Assembly: GCF_901827155.1 (NCBI RefSeq) | Contig: NZ_LR594659.1 | Location: 4,726,001 to 4,790,000 of the forward strand | Reading direction: 5' to 3' | Length of the DNA stretch: 64,000 bases | Origin: Variovorax sp. PBL-H6 | GTDB lineage: Bacteria > Pseudomonadota > Gammaproteobacteria > Burkholderiales > Burkholderiaceae_C | In this document: positions 18,944-29,345 of the stretch, in pieces | Position numbering within the stretch: the stretch's first letter is position 1 | Layout of the letters: every line of letters begins with the position of its first letter | Position numbers and translations under genes: made by a program | Notes under the pieces: model-generated | The model's input: the letters and a program-made list of their open reading frames with translations, nothing else | The model's database searches: none | Told to the model about the DNA's origin: nothing

Positions 18944-20188
18944 TCAAGCGCGCTTGAACACCAGCGTGCCGTTGGTGCCGCCGAACCCGAAGTTGTTCTT
19001 CACGGCGACATCGATCTTGACATCGCGCGCCTCATTGGCGCAGTAGTCGAGGTCGCACTCTGGATCCTGATTGAAGATGTTGATCGTCGGCGGACTCTTC
19101 TGATGATGGATTGCCAGCACGGTGAACACCGACTCGATGCCCCCGGCCCCCCCGAGCAGGTGGCCGGTCATGGACTTGGTCGAATTCACCACCATCCTCC
19201 CGGCATGCTCGCCAAAGGCCTTCTTGATCGCGTTGGTCTCGTTGAGGTCGCCGAGTGGCGTCGAGGTACCGTGTGCGTTGAGATACTGGACCTGGTCGGG
19301 GTTGACGCCGGCGTTGCTCAGCGCCGCCACCATCGAGCGACGCGGCCCATCGACGTCTGGAGCGGTCATGTGGAAGGCGTCGGCGCTCATGCCAAAACCG
19401 GCGACCTCGGCGTAGATCTTGGCTCCGCGGGCTTTGGCTCGCTCATATTCCTCGAGCACCACCACTCCAGCGCCTTCGCCGAGCACGAAGCCGTCACGGT
19501 CGCGATCCCAGGGACGGGAGGCCGTGGCCGGGTCGTCATTGCGCGTCGACAACGCGCGCGCCGCGGCGAACCCACCGATGCCGAGTGGCGAGACCGTGGA
19601 CTCGGCACCGCCAGCAATCATCACATCGGCGTCGCCATACTCGATCATCCGAGCGGAGGTGCCAATCGAATGCAGACCGGTAGTACAGGCCGTAACGATC
19701 GCAATGTTCGGCCCCTTGAATCCGTACTGGATCGACACATGGCCGGAGATCATGTTGATGATCGACGCGGGCACGAAGAAGGGCGACACGCGGCGCGGAC
19801 CGCGATTGGTCAGCTCGGCATGCGTCGCCTCGATCATGGGAAGGCCACCGATGCCCGAGCCGATGTTGCAGCCGATGCGCACGGCGTCTTCGTGGGAAAG
19901 TGCATCGCCGGTCGGTAGACCACTGTCCTGCACCGCTTGCATGGCAGCGGCCAAGCCGAGATGGATGAAGCGATCCATATGGCGCGCTTCCTTCTCGGCG
20001 ATGTACTGAGTAATGTCGAAGCCCTTCACCTCGCCTGCGAACTTGCAAGCAAAAGCGCTCGCATCGAAACTGGCAATGGTGTCGATACCCGACTTTCCGG
20101 CGAGCAGATTGGCCCAGGACTCGGAGACGGTATTTCCGACAGGGGCAATGCAACCGAGTCCGGTCACAACGACGCGGCGTTTGGTCAT
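18944..20188 (-). CDS. fabF: 3-oxoacyl-[ACP] synthase II
   Basis: 414 residues from the ATG at 20188 ([18 protein letters not shown]). FabF extends acyl-ACP chains by condensing with malonyl-ACP. The catalytic cysteine is in [13 protein letters not shown]. The two histidines are in [11 protein letters not shown] and [15 protein letters not shown], and the closing [10 protein letters not shown] is typical. It follows acpP by about 90 bases in the same direction, in the common fabHDG-acpP-fabF order. Confidence 0.98.
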   Translation of the reverse strand: MTKRRVVVTGLGCIAPVGNTVSESWANLLAGKSGIDTIASFDASAFACKFAGEVKGFDITQYIAEKEARHMDRFIHLGLAAAMQAVQDSGLPTGDALSHEDAVRIGCNIGSGIGGLPMIEATHAELTNRGPRRVSPFFVPASIINMISGHVSIQYGFKGPNIAIVTACTTGLHSIGTSARMIEYGDADVMIAGGAESTVSPLGIGGFAAARALSTRNDDPATASRPWDRDRDGFVLGEGAGVVVLEEYERAKARGAKIYAEVAGFGMSADAFHMTAPDVDGPRRSMVAALSNAGVNPDQVQYLNAHGTSTPLGDLNETNAIKKAFGEHAGRMVVNSTKSMTGHLLGGAGGIESVFTVLAIHHQKSPPTINIFNQDPECDLDYCANEARDVKIDVAVKNNFGFGGTNGTLVFKRA

Positions 20189-20281
20189 GCCGGCAAACCT
20201 TTCTGGAGGCACTGAGACCCTCGGACGGCCTTCACGATCATGGCAGCCGCGGACCGATGCGGGAACCCAGCGTGGCCGATA

Positions 20282-20557
<276 letters not shown>

Positions 20558-20619
20558 TTAGCCGGCCAGATCACGGCATTCAGACCTGACCCAGCCGACA
20601 AAGGAATTGCGTCTTGCGT

Positions 20620-21363
20620 TCACATATGCATGCCGCCATTGACATGCAGCTCCTGCCCTGTCACATAAGCGGCCTGAGGCGAAGCCAGGTAGGCGACGGC
20701 ATGGGCGATATCTGCCGGCTTGCCGAGATGGCCAAGCGGGATTTGCGCCAGCAGCGCCTGCTGCTGGGCTTGCGGCAGGTTGGCCGTCATGTCGGTTTCG
20801 ATGAAGCCGGGCGCGACACAGTTGACGGTGATATTGCGGCTGCCAAGCTCGCGTGCCAGCGCGCGCGTCATGCCGGCGACGCCGGCCTTGGCGGCGGCGT
20901 AGTTGGCCTGGCCGGCATTCCCCGACGCCCCGACCACGCTGGTGATGCTGATGATGCGGCCGTACCTCTGCTTCATCATAGGACGGATCGCCGCACGCGA
21001 GAGGCGGAAAACGGCGTTGAGATTGGTGTCGAGCACCGCATTCCAGTCCTCATCCTTCAGGCGCATGGCCAGCATGTCGCGCGTGATCCCGGCGTTGTTG
21101 ACCAGCACGTGAATAGCTCCATAGGCTTTGACGATCTGGTCGATCAACGCCTCGACCGCCGGGCCGTCATTCACGTCGAGCGTCAAGCCGCGTCCGCCAT
21201 GAGCGCCAAGCGCGGCGGTGATCCGGTTGGCGCCCTCCTCGGTAGTGCCGGTGCCGATGACCTGCAGCCCACGATGCGCGAGTTCGAGCGCGATTGCCGC
21301 CCCGATACCGCGCGAGGCGCCAGTGACCAGAGCCACCTGGCCTTCGAATTTGGGAATGCTCAT
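20620..21363 (-). CDS. fabG: 3-oxoacyl-[ACP] reductase
   Basis: 247 residues, a short-chain dehydrogenase. The NADPH-binding TGASRGIGAAIA is at residues 14-25, NNAG follows, then catalytic serine in ITSVVG and YAAAKAGV (Tyr and Lys). The C-terminus ends in VTGQELHVNGGMHM as in typical FabG. It reduces 3-oxoacyl-ACP. It starts 26 bases after fabD. Confidence 0.98.
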   Translation of the reverse strand: MSIPKFEGQVALVTGASRGIGAAIALELAHRGLQVIGTGTTEEGANRITAALGAHGGRGLTLDVNDGPAVEALIDQIVKAYGAIHVLVNNAGITRDMLAMRLKDEDWNAVLDTNLNAVFRLSRAAIRPMMKQRYGRIISITSVVGASGNAGQANYAAAKAGVAGMTRALARELGSRNITVNCVAPGFIETDMTANLPQAQQQALLAQIPLGHLGKPADIAHAVAYLASPQAAYVTGQELHVNGGMHM

Positions 21364-21389
21364 TGGAGAGGGATGTTGAGGCTCGGCGC

Positions 21390-22343
21390 TCAGGCGCCGA
21401 GCAGTTGCTGGGTTTCCGCCCGGGTCGCCGGGTCGTAGACGGAGGCGGCGACGAGTTCAGGCGAAATGCGCTTGGCCATTCCGGCGAGCACCTTGCCAGG
21501 CCCGCACTCGACGATGACCTCCATGCCGCGTGCTTTCAAAGCCAGCACGCTTTCGACCCAGCGCACGGGGCCCGCTGCCTGGCGAACCAGGGCGTCGCGG
21601 ATCCGGTCGGCGTCGGTTTCCACCGCCACGTCGATGTTGTTGAGGATCGGGATCTGCGGTACTGCCAGGCTCACAGATGCCAGCCGTTGGCGCAAGGCTT
21701 CTGCAGCCGGCCGCATCAGGCTGGAATGGAAGGGCGCCGATACCGGCAACGGGAGCGCGCGCTTGGCACCCTGGGCCTTGAGCACCTCGCAGGCCTTGTC
21801 GACCGCGGCCTTGCTGCCGGCGATCACCGTCTGCATCGGGTCGTTGAAGTTCACGGCCTCGACAACTTCGTCGCTGGCGAGCCCGAACGCGGCGGTCACC
21901 TCTGCGCAGCCCGCCTTCACCTTTTCCGCGTCCATGCCGAGGACCGCTGCCATCGCGCCCGCGCCCACCGGCACGGCCTGCTGCATTGCCTCTGCACGAA
22001 AACGCACCAGCGGCACCGCCTGTGCCAGCGTGAGCACGCCGGCAGCGACGAGCGCGGAATACTCGCCAAGCGAATGGCCGGCGACGAACGCCGGCTTGGC
22101 ACCGCCTTCGGCCAGCCAGGCCCGCCAGGCCGCAACGCCCGCCACCAGCATGACTGGCTGGGTATTCGTGGTGAGCCCCAGCGCCTCCTTCGGGCCCTCG
22201 CGGATCAGGCGCGCGACATCCTCGTCCAGCGCGTCAGAGGCTTCACGCAGGGTCTCAAGCACGGCATGGTGATCCCCCCAGGCATCAAGCATGCCGACCG
22301 CCTGCGAGCCCTGGCCCGGGAATACGAAAGCGAAGGATTTCAT
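21390..22343 (-). CDS. fabD: Malonyl CoA-acyl carrier protein transacylase
   Basis: 317 residues from the ATG at 22343 (MKSFAFVFPGQGSQ). FabD loads malonyl groups from CoA onto ACP. The nucleophile serine is in VAGHSLGEYSAL, with the arginine in VRFRAEAMQ and the histidine in SAPFHSSLM. GPVRWVESV and CGPGKVLAGM close the fold. It is 49 bases downstream of fabH. Confidence 0.98.
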   Translation of the reverse strand: MKSFAFVFPGQGSQAVGMLDAWGDHHAVLETLREASDALDEDVARLIREGPKEALGLTTNTQPVMLVAGVAAWRAWLAEGGAKPAFVAGHSLGEYSALVAAGVLTLAQAVPLVRFRAEAMQQAVPVGAGAMAAVLGMDAEKVKAGCAEVTAAFGLASDEVVEAVNFNDPMQTVIAGSKAAVDKACEVLKAQGAKRALPLPVSAPFHSSLMRPAAEALRQRLASVSLAVPQIPILNNIDVAVETDADRIRDALVRQAAGPVRWVESVLALKARGMEVIVECGPGKVLAGMAKRISPELVAASVYDPATRAETQQLLGA

Positions 22344-22392
22344 TGTGGTCTCCGTTGCACGCCCCGCCGTCCGACCAGGGCGGCGCATCGCA

Positions 22393-23370
22393 CTACATAT
22401 TCAATAGCACCGCGCCCCAGGTGAAGCCCCCGCCTACGCCTTCGAGCATGACCGTGTCGCCCTTCTTCACCTTGCCCGCACGGACTGCCTCGTCCAATGC
22501 CAGTGGAATGGAGGCCGCAGAGGTGTTGCCATGCTCGTTGACCGTCACGATCAGCTTTTCGAGCGGCAGCTTGAGCTTTCGCGCGGTGCCTTCCATGATG
22601 CGGATGTTGGCCTGATGGGGAATCAGCCAGTCGATCTCCGTGTTGTCCTTGCCGGCCTTCTGCAGGCAGGCGCGCGCGGCCTCCTCCAGCACGCGGACCG
22701 CGAGCTTGAACACGGCCTGACCGTCCATATGAAGCAGCGGGGTGCCGAGCACATTGCCACCCGAGACATGGCCGGGCACGCACAGAATGCCGACGTGCTT
22801 GCCGTCGGCATGCAGATCGCTGGCAAGAATGCCGGGCTCGGTGCTGGCTTCTAGCACCACCGCGCCGGCGCCATCGCCGAACAGCACGCAAGTGGTGCGG
22901 TCGTTGAAATTGAGGATGCGTGAGAACACTTCCGCACCGATGACAAGCGCGCACTTGGCGCTTCCCGTGCGGATCATCGCGTCCGCCACTGTCAAGGCGT
23001 AAACGAAGCCGCTGCACACGGCCTGTACGTCAAATGCAGCGCAGCCGGCGATACCCAGCTTATTCTGAAGAATGGCCGCTGAGGAAGGAAACACCATGTC
23101 GGGCGTCGAAGTCGCGACGATGATCAAGTCGACCTCGGCAGCGCTGCGGCCCGCAGCCTCGAGCGCATGCCTCGCGGCCTGAACTCCCAGATCGCTGCTG
23201 GTCACCTCCGGTGCAGCAAAGTGGCGCGCACGGATGCCGGTCCGCTCGACGATCCACTGATCAGAGGTTTCGATGCCGCGCGCCGCGAGTTCGCGGGCGA
23301 GGTCGTCGTTGGTCACTCGACGGGGCGGCAGGTAGCTGCCGGTGCCGGTGATGCGGGAAAAAAAAGTCAT
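22393..23370 (-). CDS. fabH: 3-oxoacyl-[ACP] synthase III
   Basis: 325 residues from the ATG at 23370, which overlaps the plsX stop by one base. FabH starts fatty acid synthesis by condensing acetyl-CoA with malonyl-ACP. The catalytic triad is Cys in [13 protein letters not shown], His in [11 protein letters not shown] and Asn in [13 protein letters not shown]. The ending [12 protein letters not shown] is typical. Confidence 0.98.
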   Translation of the reverse strand: MTFFSRITGTGSYLPPRRVTNDDLARELAARGIETSDQWIVERTGIRARHFAAPEVTSSDLGVQAARHALEAAGRSAAEVDLIIVATSTPDMVFPSSAAILQNKLGIAGCAAFDVQAVCSGFVYALTVADAMIRTGSAKCALVIGAEVFSRILNFNDRTTCVLFGDGAGAVVLEASTEPGILASDLHADGKHVGILCVPGHVSGGNVLGTPLLHMDGQAVFKLAVRVLEEAARACLQKAGKDNTEIDWLIPHQANIRIMEGTARKLKLPLEKLIVTVNEHGNTSAASIPLALDEAVRAGKVKKGDTVMLEGVGGGFTWGAVLLNM

Positions 23371-24461
23371 CAAACGTGGAGCGCCGCGGTGTCGACCGGC
23401 GTCGCCGGCTCTTGCCGGGCGAGCAATGGCGCGGCGTGGGCGATGCGGGCCCGCACGCGATCGAGCAGGTTGTTGCGAGCGGCATCATAAGCGCGATCGA
23501 GCGCATGACCGAAAGCCACTTCGTCCGCAGAGCCATGGCTCTTGAATACCAGCCCGCGCAGCCCGAGCAGGGCCGCGCCGTTGTACCGGCGATGGTCCAG
23601 GCGACGCTTGAGCGCTTTAAGTACCGGATAGGACACGATTGCAGCAAATTTGCTGAAAATACTGCTCGAATATTCGATTCGAAGAAAGTCAACGATCATC
23701 GACGCGACGCCTTCCGTGGCCTTCAACGTGACGTTCCCAACGAAACCGTCGCAGACGACGATGTCCGTCGTACCTTTGAAAATGTCGTTGCCCTCAACGT
23801 TGCCGTAAAAGTTCAGATCACCGGAGTTCGCAGCTTTTCGGAGCAGCTGGCTCGCTTTTTTGATCGTTTCGCTGCCCTTGATCGCCTCTTCGCCCACATT
23901 GAGCAGGCCGACCGAAGGCGACTCATTCCCGGTAAGCGCGGAGACCAGCGCCGATCCCAGCACGGCAAATTGCAGAAGGTCCCCGGCATCGCAATCCACA
24001 TTGGCGCCCAGATCGAGCACCGTGGTCGCACCACCCTTGCCATTGGGCAGTTGGGGCGCAATGGCTGGGCGATCGATTCCTTCAAGTGTCTTGAGGAGGT
24101 AGCGCGCAATCGCCATCAACGCGCCCGTGTTGCCGGCCGAAACCGCGGCCTGCGCCACGCCATCCTTCACTTGCTGAATCGCGACCCGCATGGACGAGTC
24201 CTTCTTCTTGCGGAGCGCGACTTCGATGGGGTCATCCATGCCAACAACTTCGCTGGCTGGTATGAGCCGGGCGCGCGCGTGCGAAAAGCCAGCTAGCGCA
24301 GCTGGCGCGCCGACCAGAAGCAGGAAGGCCTCGTTGTGGCGCTCGAGAAAAGTCCGACAGGCCGCGAGCGTGACACGCGGCCCATGATCTCCGCCCATGC
24401 AATCGACGGCCAGCGTGATCGCGCGGGGTGGGGACGTTACGGAGTTGGAGGACGTAACCAT
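23370..24461 (-). CDS. plsX: Phosphate acyltransferase PlsX
   Basis: 363 residues from the ATG at 24461. PlsX makes acyl-phosphate from acyl-ACP, the donor for PlsY in phospholipid synthesis. Family features are [17 protein letters not shown] at the start, [31 protein letters not shown], and [13 protein letters not shown] followed by VCDGFVGNV. It lies between rpmF and fabH, the standard arrangement. It links the fatty acid genes to membrane lipid supply. Confidence 0.97.
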   Translation of the reverse strand: MVTSSNSVTSPPRAITLAVDCMGGDHGPRVTLAACRTFLERHNEAFLLLVGAPAALAGFSHARARLIPASEVVGMDDPIEVALRKKKDSSMRVAIQQVKDGVAQAAVSAGNTGALMAIARYLLKTLEGIDRPAIAPQLPNGKGGATTVLDLGANVDCDAGDLLQFAVLGSALVSALTGNESPSVGLLNVGEEAIKGSETIKKASQLLRKAANSGDLNFYGNVEGNDIFKGTTDIVVCDGFVGNVTLKATEGVASMIVDFLRIEYSSSIFSKFAAIVSYPVLKALKRRLDHRRYNGAALLGLRGLVFKSHGSADEVAFGHALDRAYDAARNNLLDRVRARIAHAAPLLARQEPATPVDTAALHV

Positions 24462-24523
24462 CAAAACAAAGGCCCGACGCTACAGCAAAAGTAGCTTCGG
24501 GCCTTCAGCCTTGAAACCGCAGG

Positions 24524-24706
24524 TCAGGCTTCTGACTTAGTCTTGAGGACCTTGCGGCCACGATAGAAGCCGTTGGGGCTGATGTGGTGGCGCAGATGCG
24601 TCTCGCCGGTCGTCGGCTCGACAGCCAAGCCGGGCGTTCCAAGTGCGTTGTGGGAACGATGCATGCCGCGCTTGGAGGGCGACTTCTTGTTTTGCTGGAC
24701 AGCCAT
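24524..24706 (-). CDS. rpmF: 50S ribosomal protein L32
   Basis: 60 residues from the ATG at 24706 ([20 protein letters not shown]). The sequence is basic and carries the L32 signature [14 protein letters not shown] and [15 protein letters not shown]. The zinc cysteines found in some L32 proteins are absent, so this is the zinc-free form. It is upstream of plsX by about 60 bases, as in most proteobacteria. Confidence 0.97.
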   Translation of the reverse strand: MAVQQNKKSPSKRGMHRSHNALGTPGLAVEPTTGETHLRHHISPNGFYRGRKVLKTKSEA

Positions 24707-24864
24707 GCTGGCTCCTGAATTGTTCGGGTGAGTGGGTGGACACGCGCCCCACTGTCGGTCTGGCGGCCACTGCCGTCCATCCGCAACATGCAAAGGGAAG
24801 CGCGCGCGAAGCCCTCGATTATAGCTTCATCGATGCACGTGATGCCAGTCCTTCAATTTAGAGG

Positions 24865-25419
24865 CTATTTCTGCTTGTCCGACCGCAAGGCGCCGAGCAC
24901 GGCAAAAGGATTCGGGCGAGCCGCGTCTGCGGCGTCGAACTCGGGATCCACGGCGGTTAGCTTCACTGGTTCCGGACAGTGCTCGTGTCGAGGTGTAACA
25001 GGAATTTCCATTAGCAATTCATCCTCGATCAACGCATGCAGATCAAAATCTCGGCTTGCGACGAGCACGTCCTCTTCGGATTCCTCATCTTCAATAGCGG
25101 CTGTACTTTCGTCAGGGACGAATCGAAACCACCGATCAACCTTCAATTCCACGTCCACCGGTGTCAGGCATCGTTGGCAGACCAGCGGCACCGTTGTGAA
25201 AGCGCATAGATGGAGCCAGGGAACAGCGCCTTCCGAATGCCCCTCGCGCTCGATGCCGACAGCGTCCCAGCGCACGCGCGAATCGGCCGTTGGGCCGGCC
25301 AGTTCCGCGGCCAAGCGAGGATAGGTGTGGACGGGCTCTTCGCCCGAAAGCGTCGCGGCCAACTTCGCGAAGCGGTTCACGTCGAGCTTGTCGGGGGTGA
25401 ATTCTCTGCTCATCGTCAT
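24865..25419 (-). CDS. YceD family (DUF177) protein
   Basis: 184 residues from the ATG at 25419; a second in-frame ATG at 25413 (MSREFTPDKLDVNRFAK) is about as likely. The CQRCLTPVDVEL motif with two cysteines is the DUF177 hallmark, followed by an acidic stretch and DLHALIEDELLMEIPVTP. YceD is linked to 23S rRNA metabolism in plants and bacteria and almost always precedes rpmF, as here. The start codons of this gene and the divergent maf gene are only about 32 bases apart. Confidence 0.92.
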   Translation of the reverse strand: MTMSREFTPDKLDVNRFAKLAATLSGEEPVHTYPRLAAELAGPTADSRVRWDAVGIEREGHSEGAVPWLHLCAFTTVPLVCQRCLTPVDVELKVDRWFRFVPDESTAAIEDEESEEDVLVASRDFDLHALIEDELLMEIPVTPRHEHCPEPVKLTAVDPEFDAADAARPNPFAVLGALRSDKQK

Positions 25420-25451
25420 CAGTCTAAACCGCTCACGCACAATCATGGGTC

Positions 25452-26033
25452 ATGCACCCCACCGTGATTCTTGCCTCGACCTCGCGATATCGCCGCGAGT
25501 TGCTCGCCCGCTTGCTCCTACCCTTCGAGGTCCATCCCCCTGCGGTTGACGAAACACCGCTGCCTGACGAGCAGCCAAGAGCTCTCGCCGAGCGGCTGGC
25601 CTTTGAAAAGGCCATGGCGGTCGCGCGCCGCTTTCCGGAGGCAGTGGTGATCGGCTCCGATCAGGTAGCCGATCTGGCGGGCGAGCCGCTGGGCAAGCCA
25701 GGCGACCACGCCCGCGCGACCGAGCAGCTGCGCCGCATGCGCGGTCAGACCCTGCTTTTCCAGACCGCCGTCGCCGTGGTCTGCCAATCCACCGGCTTCA
25801 GCCAGCGCGAGCTCGTCCCCGTGCGGGTCGTATTCCGTAATTTCAGCGACGCGGCGATCGAGCGCTATTTGCAGGCAGAGCAGCCGTACGACTGCGCAGG
25901 CAGTGCCAAAAGCGAAGGCTTGGGCATCGCGCTTCTGGACGCCATCGACAGCGACGACCCCACGGCGCTGGTCGGCCTGCCTTTGATCCGCACCGCCAAC
26001 ATGCTTCGCGCCGCAGGGATCGATCTGCTGTGA
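25452..26033 (+). CDS. Maf-like nucleoside triphosphate pyrophosphatase, YceF type
   Basis: 193 residues. Maf proteins hydrolyse non-canonical or methylated nucleoside triphosphates. The motifs are ILASTSRYRRELL at the N-terminus, AFEKAMAVA, VIGSDQVADL, and AGSAKSEGLGIALL, whose AGSAKSEG form points to the YceF (7-methyl-GTP) group rather than the dTTP/UTP group. The stop overlaps the GTG start of the next gene. Confidence 0.93.
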   Translation: MHPTVILASTSRYRRELLARLLLPFEVHPPAVDETPLPDEQPRALAERLAFEKAMAVARRFPEAVVIGSDQVADLAGEPLGKPGDHARATEQLRRMRGQTLLFQTAVAVVCQSTGFSQRELVPVRVVFRNFSDAAIERYLQAEQPYDCAGSAKSEGLGIALLDAIDSDDPTALVGLPLIRTANMLRAAGIDLL

Positions 26034-26791
26034 GCCGAGGCAAGCTCTACCTGGTTCCGGCGCCGCTGGATTTCGGATGCGATTCGCAAACAGCATTGCA
26101 GGACGTGCTGCCGCAAGGCACGTTGCAGGCGGCAGCCGGCATCACCCACTGGATCTGCGAAAACGCAAAGTCGGCACGCGCTTACCTCAAGCGCATCGAT
26201 GCGATCGTGCCGCTTGCCGCGCCGCTACAGGCGCAGCAGATCCAGGAGTTGCCGCGCGAAGTCCACAAAAAGGGCGATCACCAAGCCGGCCAGTTCGATG
26301 CACGCCCGCTGCTCGCCGCAGCGCTGGCCGGCGCCGACATCGGATTGCTCAGCGAGGCCGGCATGCCGGCGATTGCCGATCCTGGGTCATCGGTTGTGCG
26401 CGCAGCCCATGAACTCGGCATTGCACTGGTACCTCTCACCGGGCCGGTGTCGCTGCTGCTCGCGCTAGTGTCCAGCGGACTGAACGGCCAGAATTTCGCC
26501 TTCGTGGGCTACCTGCCGCAGGAAGCCGAGGCACGCGCCCAACGCATCCGCGAGCTCGAATCGCTCGCGCTGCGCACGGGCCAGACCCAGCTCTTCATCG
26601 AAACGCCGTACCGCAATGCGGCACTGCTGCAAGCCTTGATGCAGACACTTCAGCACAACACACGACTCGCGGTGGCCCGCGGGCTGACCCTGGCGAGCGC
26701 CGACATCCGTAGCGAGACGGTGAAAGCCTGGCGTGCCAAGCCCGTCGCCACCGACGAACGCTCACCCGCCGTGTTCGCGATCGGGCGCTAG
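26030..26791 (+). CDS. SAM-dependent methyltransferase, RsmI-like (tetrapyrrole methylase fold)
   Basis: 253 residues from a GTG at 26030 inside the maf stop (GTGA). The tetrapyrrole-methylase fold is recognised from LYLVPAPL at the start, LLSEAGMPAIADPGSSVVRAAHE in the SAM site, and LTGPVSLLLALVSSGLNGQNFAFVGYLP. It belongs to the COG0313 group with RsmI, which methylates C1402 of 16S rRNA, but it lacks RsmI's C-terminal extension and the N-terminus diverges. The substrate is therefore uncertain. Confidence 0.85.
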   Translation: MSRGKLYLVPAPLDFGCDSQTALQDVLPQGTLQAAAGITHWICENAKSARAYLKRIDAIVPLAAPLQAQQIQELPREVHKKGDHQAGQFDARPLLAAALAGADIGLLSEAGMPAIADPGSSVVRAAHELGIALVPLTGPVSLLLALVSSGLNGQNFAFVGYLPQEAEARAQRIRELESLALRTGQTQLFIETPYRNAALLQALMQTLQHNTRLAVARGLTLASADIRSETVKAWRAKPVATDERSPAVFAIGR

Positions 26792-26793
26792 GC

Positions 26794-27945
26794 GTGTCTG
26801 CCACCGTCATGCAGCTGTCCGCGCGCACGCGTTGGGCGTCGCGCACGCAGTTCTTCGCCTCGGGCTTCATCTTCGCCACTTGGGGAGTGCATATCCCGAC
26901 AGTAAAAGCCCAATACGCCATCAGTGAGGCTGAACTCGGACTGGCCATGCTCGCAGCTGGCGTGGGCGCCCTGCTTGGCCTTACGCAGGCGAGCCGGTGG
27001 ATCGGCCGCTACGGCGCGCGGACGACAGCGCGTTCCTGCGGCGCCATCTACGCCCTGCTGCTCGCTGGCCTGCTGGTCATGCCGGGCTATACGGCGTTGC
27101 TGGGCGTGTTGGCGGCCTTCGGCGTCGTCACCAGCGTATTCGACGTGGCGATCAACACCGAGGCTGCAGAACTCGAACTGCGCAACGGGCGCCCGCTCAT
27201 GAGCGGGATGCACGGCATGTTCAGCCTGGGCGGCATGGCCGGCGCGGTGACCGGCAGCGCTGTGCTGGCCGCGGGCATGGCGCCGCAGTTGCATCTGACG
27301 CTCGTGGCGAGTGCAATGGCATCGGCGATCGTGTTCGCCGCCCAACGGATGCTGCCCCGCGAAGTCACTGCTTTCGCGGTCAACAACGAAGGCTTCCGCC
27401 TGCCTCGCGGCGCCCTCGTCATCCTCGGCGTGCTGGCCGCGCTGGGGTTGATTGCCGAAGGTGCGATCTACGACTGGAGCGTGCTCTACCTCAAGCAGGA
27501 GCTGGGCAGTCCGCAACAGCAGGCCGCCCTCGCCTACGCCAGCTTCTCGGCCGCCATGGCCGCGACACGCTTCTGCGGCGACGCTATGCGGGCACGCTTG
27601 GCGCCAGCAGTGCTGCTGCGCGGCAGCGCCCTGCTGGCTGCGGCCTCCATGACATTGGTTTTGCTGACCGAAGCGCCCCGTCTGGCGCTGGTCGGATTTG
27701 CAGGCGTGGGAGTCGGATTCGCCAACGTCGTGCCGATCCTGTTCGCGGCCTCGGCACGCGTGCCAGGGATCGAACCAGCGCGCGGCATTGCGGCGGTTTC
27801 CGCGGCGGCCTATCTGGGCTTCATGGCGGGGCCGCCTGTGATCGGCTTCCTGGCCGAGGCCAGTTCGCTGACTGCGGCGCTCTATGTTGTGGTGGTCTTC
27901 GCCATCGGGCTTGCAGCGTCGGCGCGTTGGGCCGACCCGGCCTGA
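26794..27945 (+). CDS. MFS transporter (YbjJ-like)
   Basis: 383 residues from a GTG at 26794, two bases after the preceding stop. About twelve hydrophobic segments are visible. The first loop has FATWGVHIPTVKAQYAISEAELGLAML, and GMHGMFSLGGMAGAVTGS starts the second quarter, a pattern of the YbjJ-type sugar-like MFS group. The substrate cannot be told. Its TGA and the stop of the convergent sppA gene form a single TGATCA palindrome. Confidence 0.87.
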   Translation: MSATVMQLSARTRWASRTQFFASGFIFATWGVHIPTVKAQYAISEAELGLAMLAAGVGALLGLTQASRWIGRYGARTTARSCGAIYALLLAGLLVMPGYTALLGVLAAFGVVTSVFDVAINTEAAELELRNGRPLMSGMHGMFSLGGMAGAVTGSAVLAAGMAPQLHLTLVASAMASAIVFAAQRMLPREVTAFAVNNEGFRLPRGALVILGVLAALGLIAEGAIYDWSVLYLKQELGSPQQQAALAYASFSAAMAATRFCGDAMRARLAPAVLLRGSALLAAASMTLVLLTEAPRLALVGFAGVGVGFANVVPILFAASARVPGIEPARGIAAVSAAAYLGFMAGPPVIGFLAEASSLTAALYVVVVFAIGLAASARWADPA

Positions 27946-28968
27946 TCAACGCAGCGCCGGTGCGCTGTGCATTGCACGGACCGAAGCATCGCCGAGCGCC
28001 GCGCCGAACTTCTTGGCGAGCTTCTCGGCCACGTTGTCGCGGCGGGTGTAGTCGATGACTTCCTCGGCTTTGACGACCTCACGTGCGACAAAGTCGACAT
28101 TGCCGAGCTGATCGGCCAGGCCGAGATCCACCGCCTGCTGGCCGCTCCAGAACAAGCCACTGAACAGGCCTGGCGTGCCGGTCTTCAGCCGATCGCCCCG
28201 GCCCTTCTTGACCACGTCGATGAACTGCGCGTGGATCTGCTCGAGCATCTGCTGCGCATGTGCGCGCTGGGCGTCGCTCATCGGGCTGAAGGGATCGAGG
28301 AAGCCCTTGTTCTCGCCGGCAGTCAGCAGCCTGCGCTCGACCCCGACCTTCTCCATCAGGCCTGTAAATCCGAAGCCGTCCATCAGCACGCCGATGCTTC
28401 CGACAATGCTGGCCTTGTCGACGAAAACCTTGTCGGTCGCCGCGGCGATGTAGTACGCCGCAGAGGCGCAGGTCTCCTCGACCACAGCGTACACCGGCTT
28501 GTTGTGCTTGGCCCGCAGGCGGCGGATCTCGTCGTTGATGATGCCGGCCTGCACCGGGCTTCCGCCGGGCGAGTTGATCAGGAGCACGACCGCCTTGGCG
28601 CCCTCGTCCTCGAAGGCGGTCTTCATAGCCGCCACGACGAATTCCGCGCTTGCATCGGCCCCGTTGGCGATCTCACCCTTGATTTCGACCACCGCGGTGT
28701 GTGCCGTGGTCTTGGCGGTGGCCGGCGTGCCGCGCGAAATGGCGAGCCACACCAGGAAGATGAAAAAGGCCAGCCAGCTCAGCCGCACGAAAGTTTTCCA
28801 GCGGCGTGTGGCCTGCTGCTCGCGCAGGCTGGCGAACGCGAGCTTCTCGAGCGTGGCGCGCTCCCAGCCGGGTTGCTGCGTCGGATCGTTCCTCGAGCTG
28901 CCGTGCGCTGGGCTGGCGCGTTCGAAAGGCTCGAAACCCTCGGGTTCCGTGCGGTGGGGATCAGTCAT
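27946..28968 (-). CDS. sppA: Signal peptide peptidase SppA-type S49 peptidase
   Basis: 340 residues. One membrane segment (FVRLSWLAFFIFLVWLAI, about residues 61-78) anchors a ClpP/crotonase-fold protease domain. The S49 features are VVLLINSPGGSPVQAG, the nucleophile region EETCASAAYYIAAATD and the lysine region VFVDKASIVGSIGVLMDG. The ASAAYYIA form departs from the usual ASGGYYIA but keeps the serine. SppA digests signal peptides left after LepB. The start is 1 base from the Rieske gene stop. Confidence 0.92.
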   Translation of the reverse strand: MTDPHRTEPEGFEPFERASPAHGSSRNDPTQQPGWERATLEKLAFASLREQQATRRWKTFVRLSWLAFFIFLVWLAISRGTPATAKTTAHTAVVEIKGEIANGADASAEFVVAAMKTAFEDEGAKAVVLLINSPGGSPVQAGIINDEIRRLRAKHNKPVYAVVEETCASAAYYIAAATDKVFVDKASIVGSIGVLMDGFGFTGLMEKVGVERRLLTAGENKGFLDPFSPMSDAQRAHAQQMLEQIHAQFIDVVKKGRGDRLKTGTPGLFSGLFWSGQQAVDLGLADQLGNVDFVAREVVKAEEVIDYTRRDNVAEKLAKKFGAALGDASVRAMHSAPALR

Positions 28969-28969
28969 G

Positions 28970-29335
28970 TCAGAAAGCCAGGGGTTGGAGGTTCCAGGCA
29001 GTATGCCAGTGCACCACGCCGTCCCGTTCGCTCAATGCGATCTTCACCAGGCCGCCGCGGCAGGGCCCGCCCGCGCATTCGCCCGTGTCCGGCTTGTAGA
29101 CGGCGCCATGGGTCGCGCACAGGAGCCACTGGCCGCTATCGTCGAAGAAGCGATCGGGCTGAAAGTCCAGTTCCATCGCCACGTGACTGCAGCGGTTCAG
29201 GTAGGCATGTGCCCGGCCTTCGTAGCGGACCGCGAAAGCACGGCAAGTCTGGCCGCCGTAAACCACGTCGAAGGGCACGGCACGGCCGCCCTCCAGCAGA
29301 TCGGCCGCATTGCACAGCGGAATGCATTCGCTCAT
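28970..29335 (-). CDS. Rieske [2Fe-2S] domain protein
   Basis: 121 residues, a single Rieske domain. Cluster ligands are visible as CSH (NRCSHVAMELD) and, 19 residues after the histidine, CATH (LLCATHGAVYKPDTGEC). It has no membrane segment or oxygenase catalytic domain, so it is a soluble ferredoxin-like protein. It lies between a HAD phosphatase and sppA, an arrangement common in Comamonadaceae. Its partner is unknown. Confidence 0.9.
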   Translation of the reverse strand: MSECIPLCNAADLLEGGRAVPFDVVYGGQTCRAFAVRYEGRAHAYLNRCSHVAMELDFQPDRFFDDSGQWLLCATHGAVYKPDTGECAGGPCRGGLVKIALSERDGVVHWHTAWNLQPLAF

Positions 29336-29345
29336 TCAATGATTT

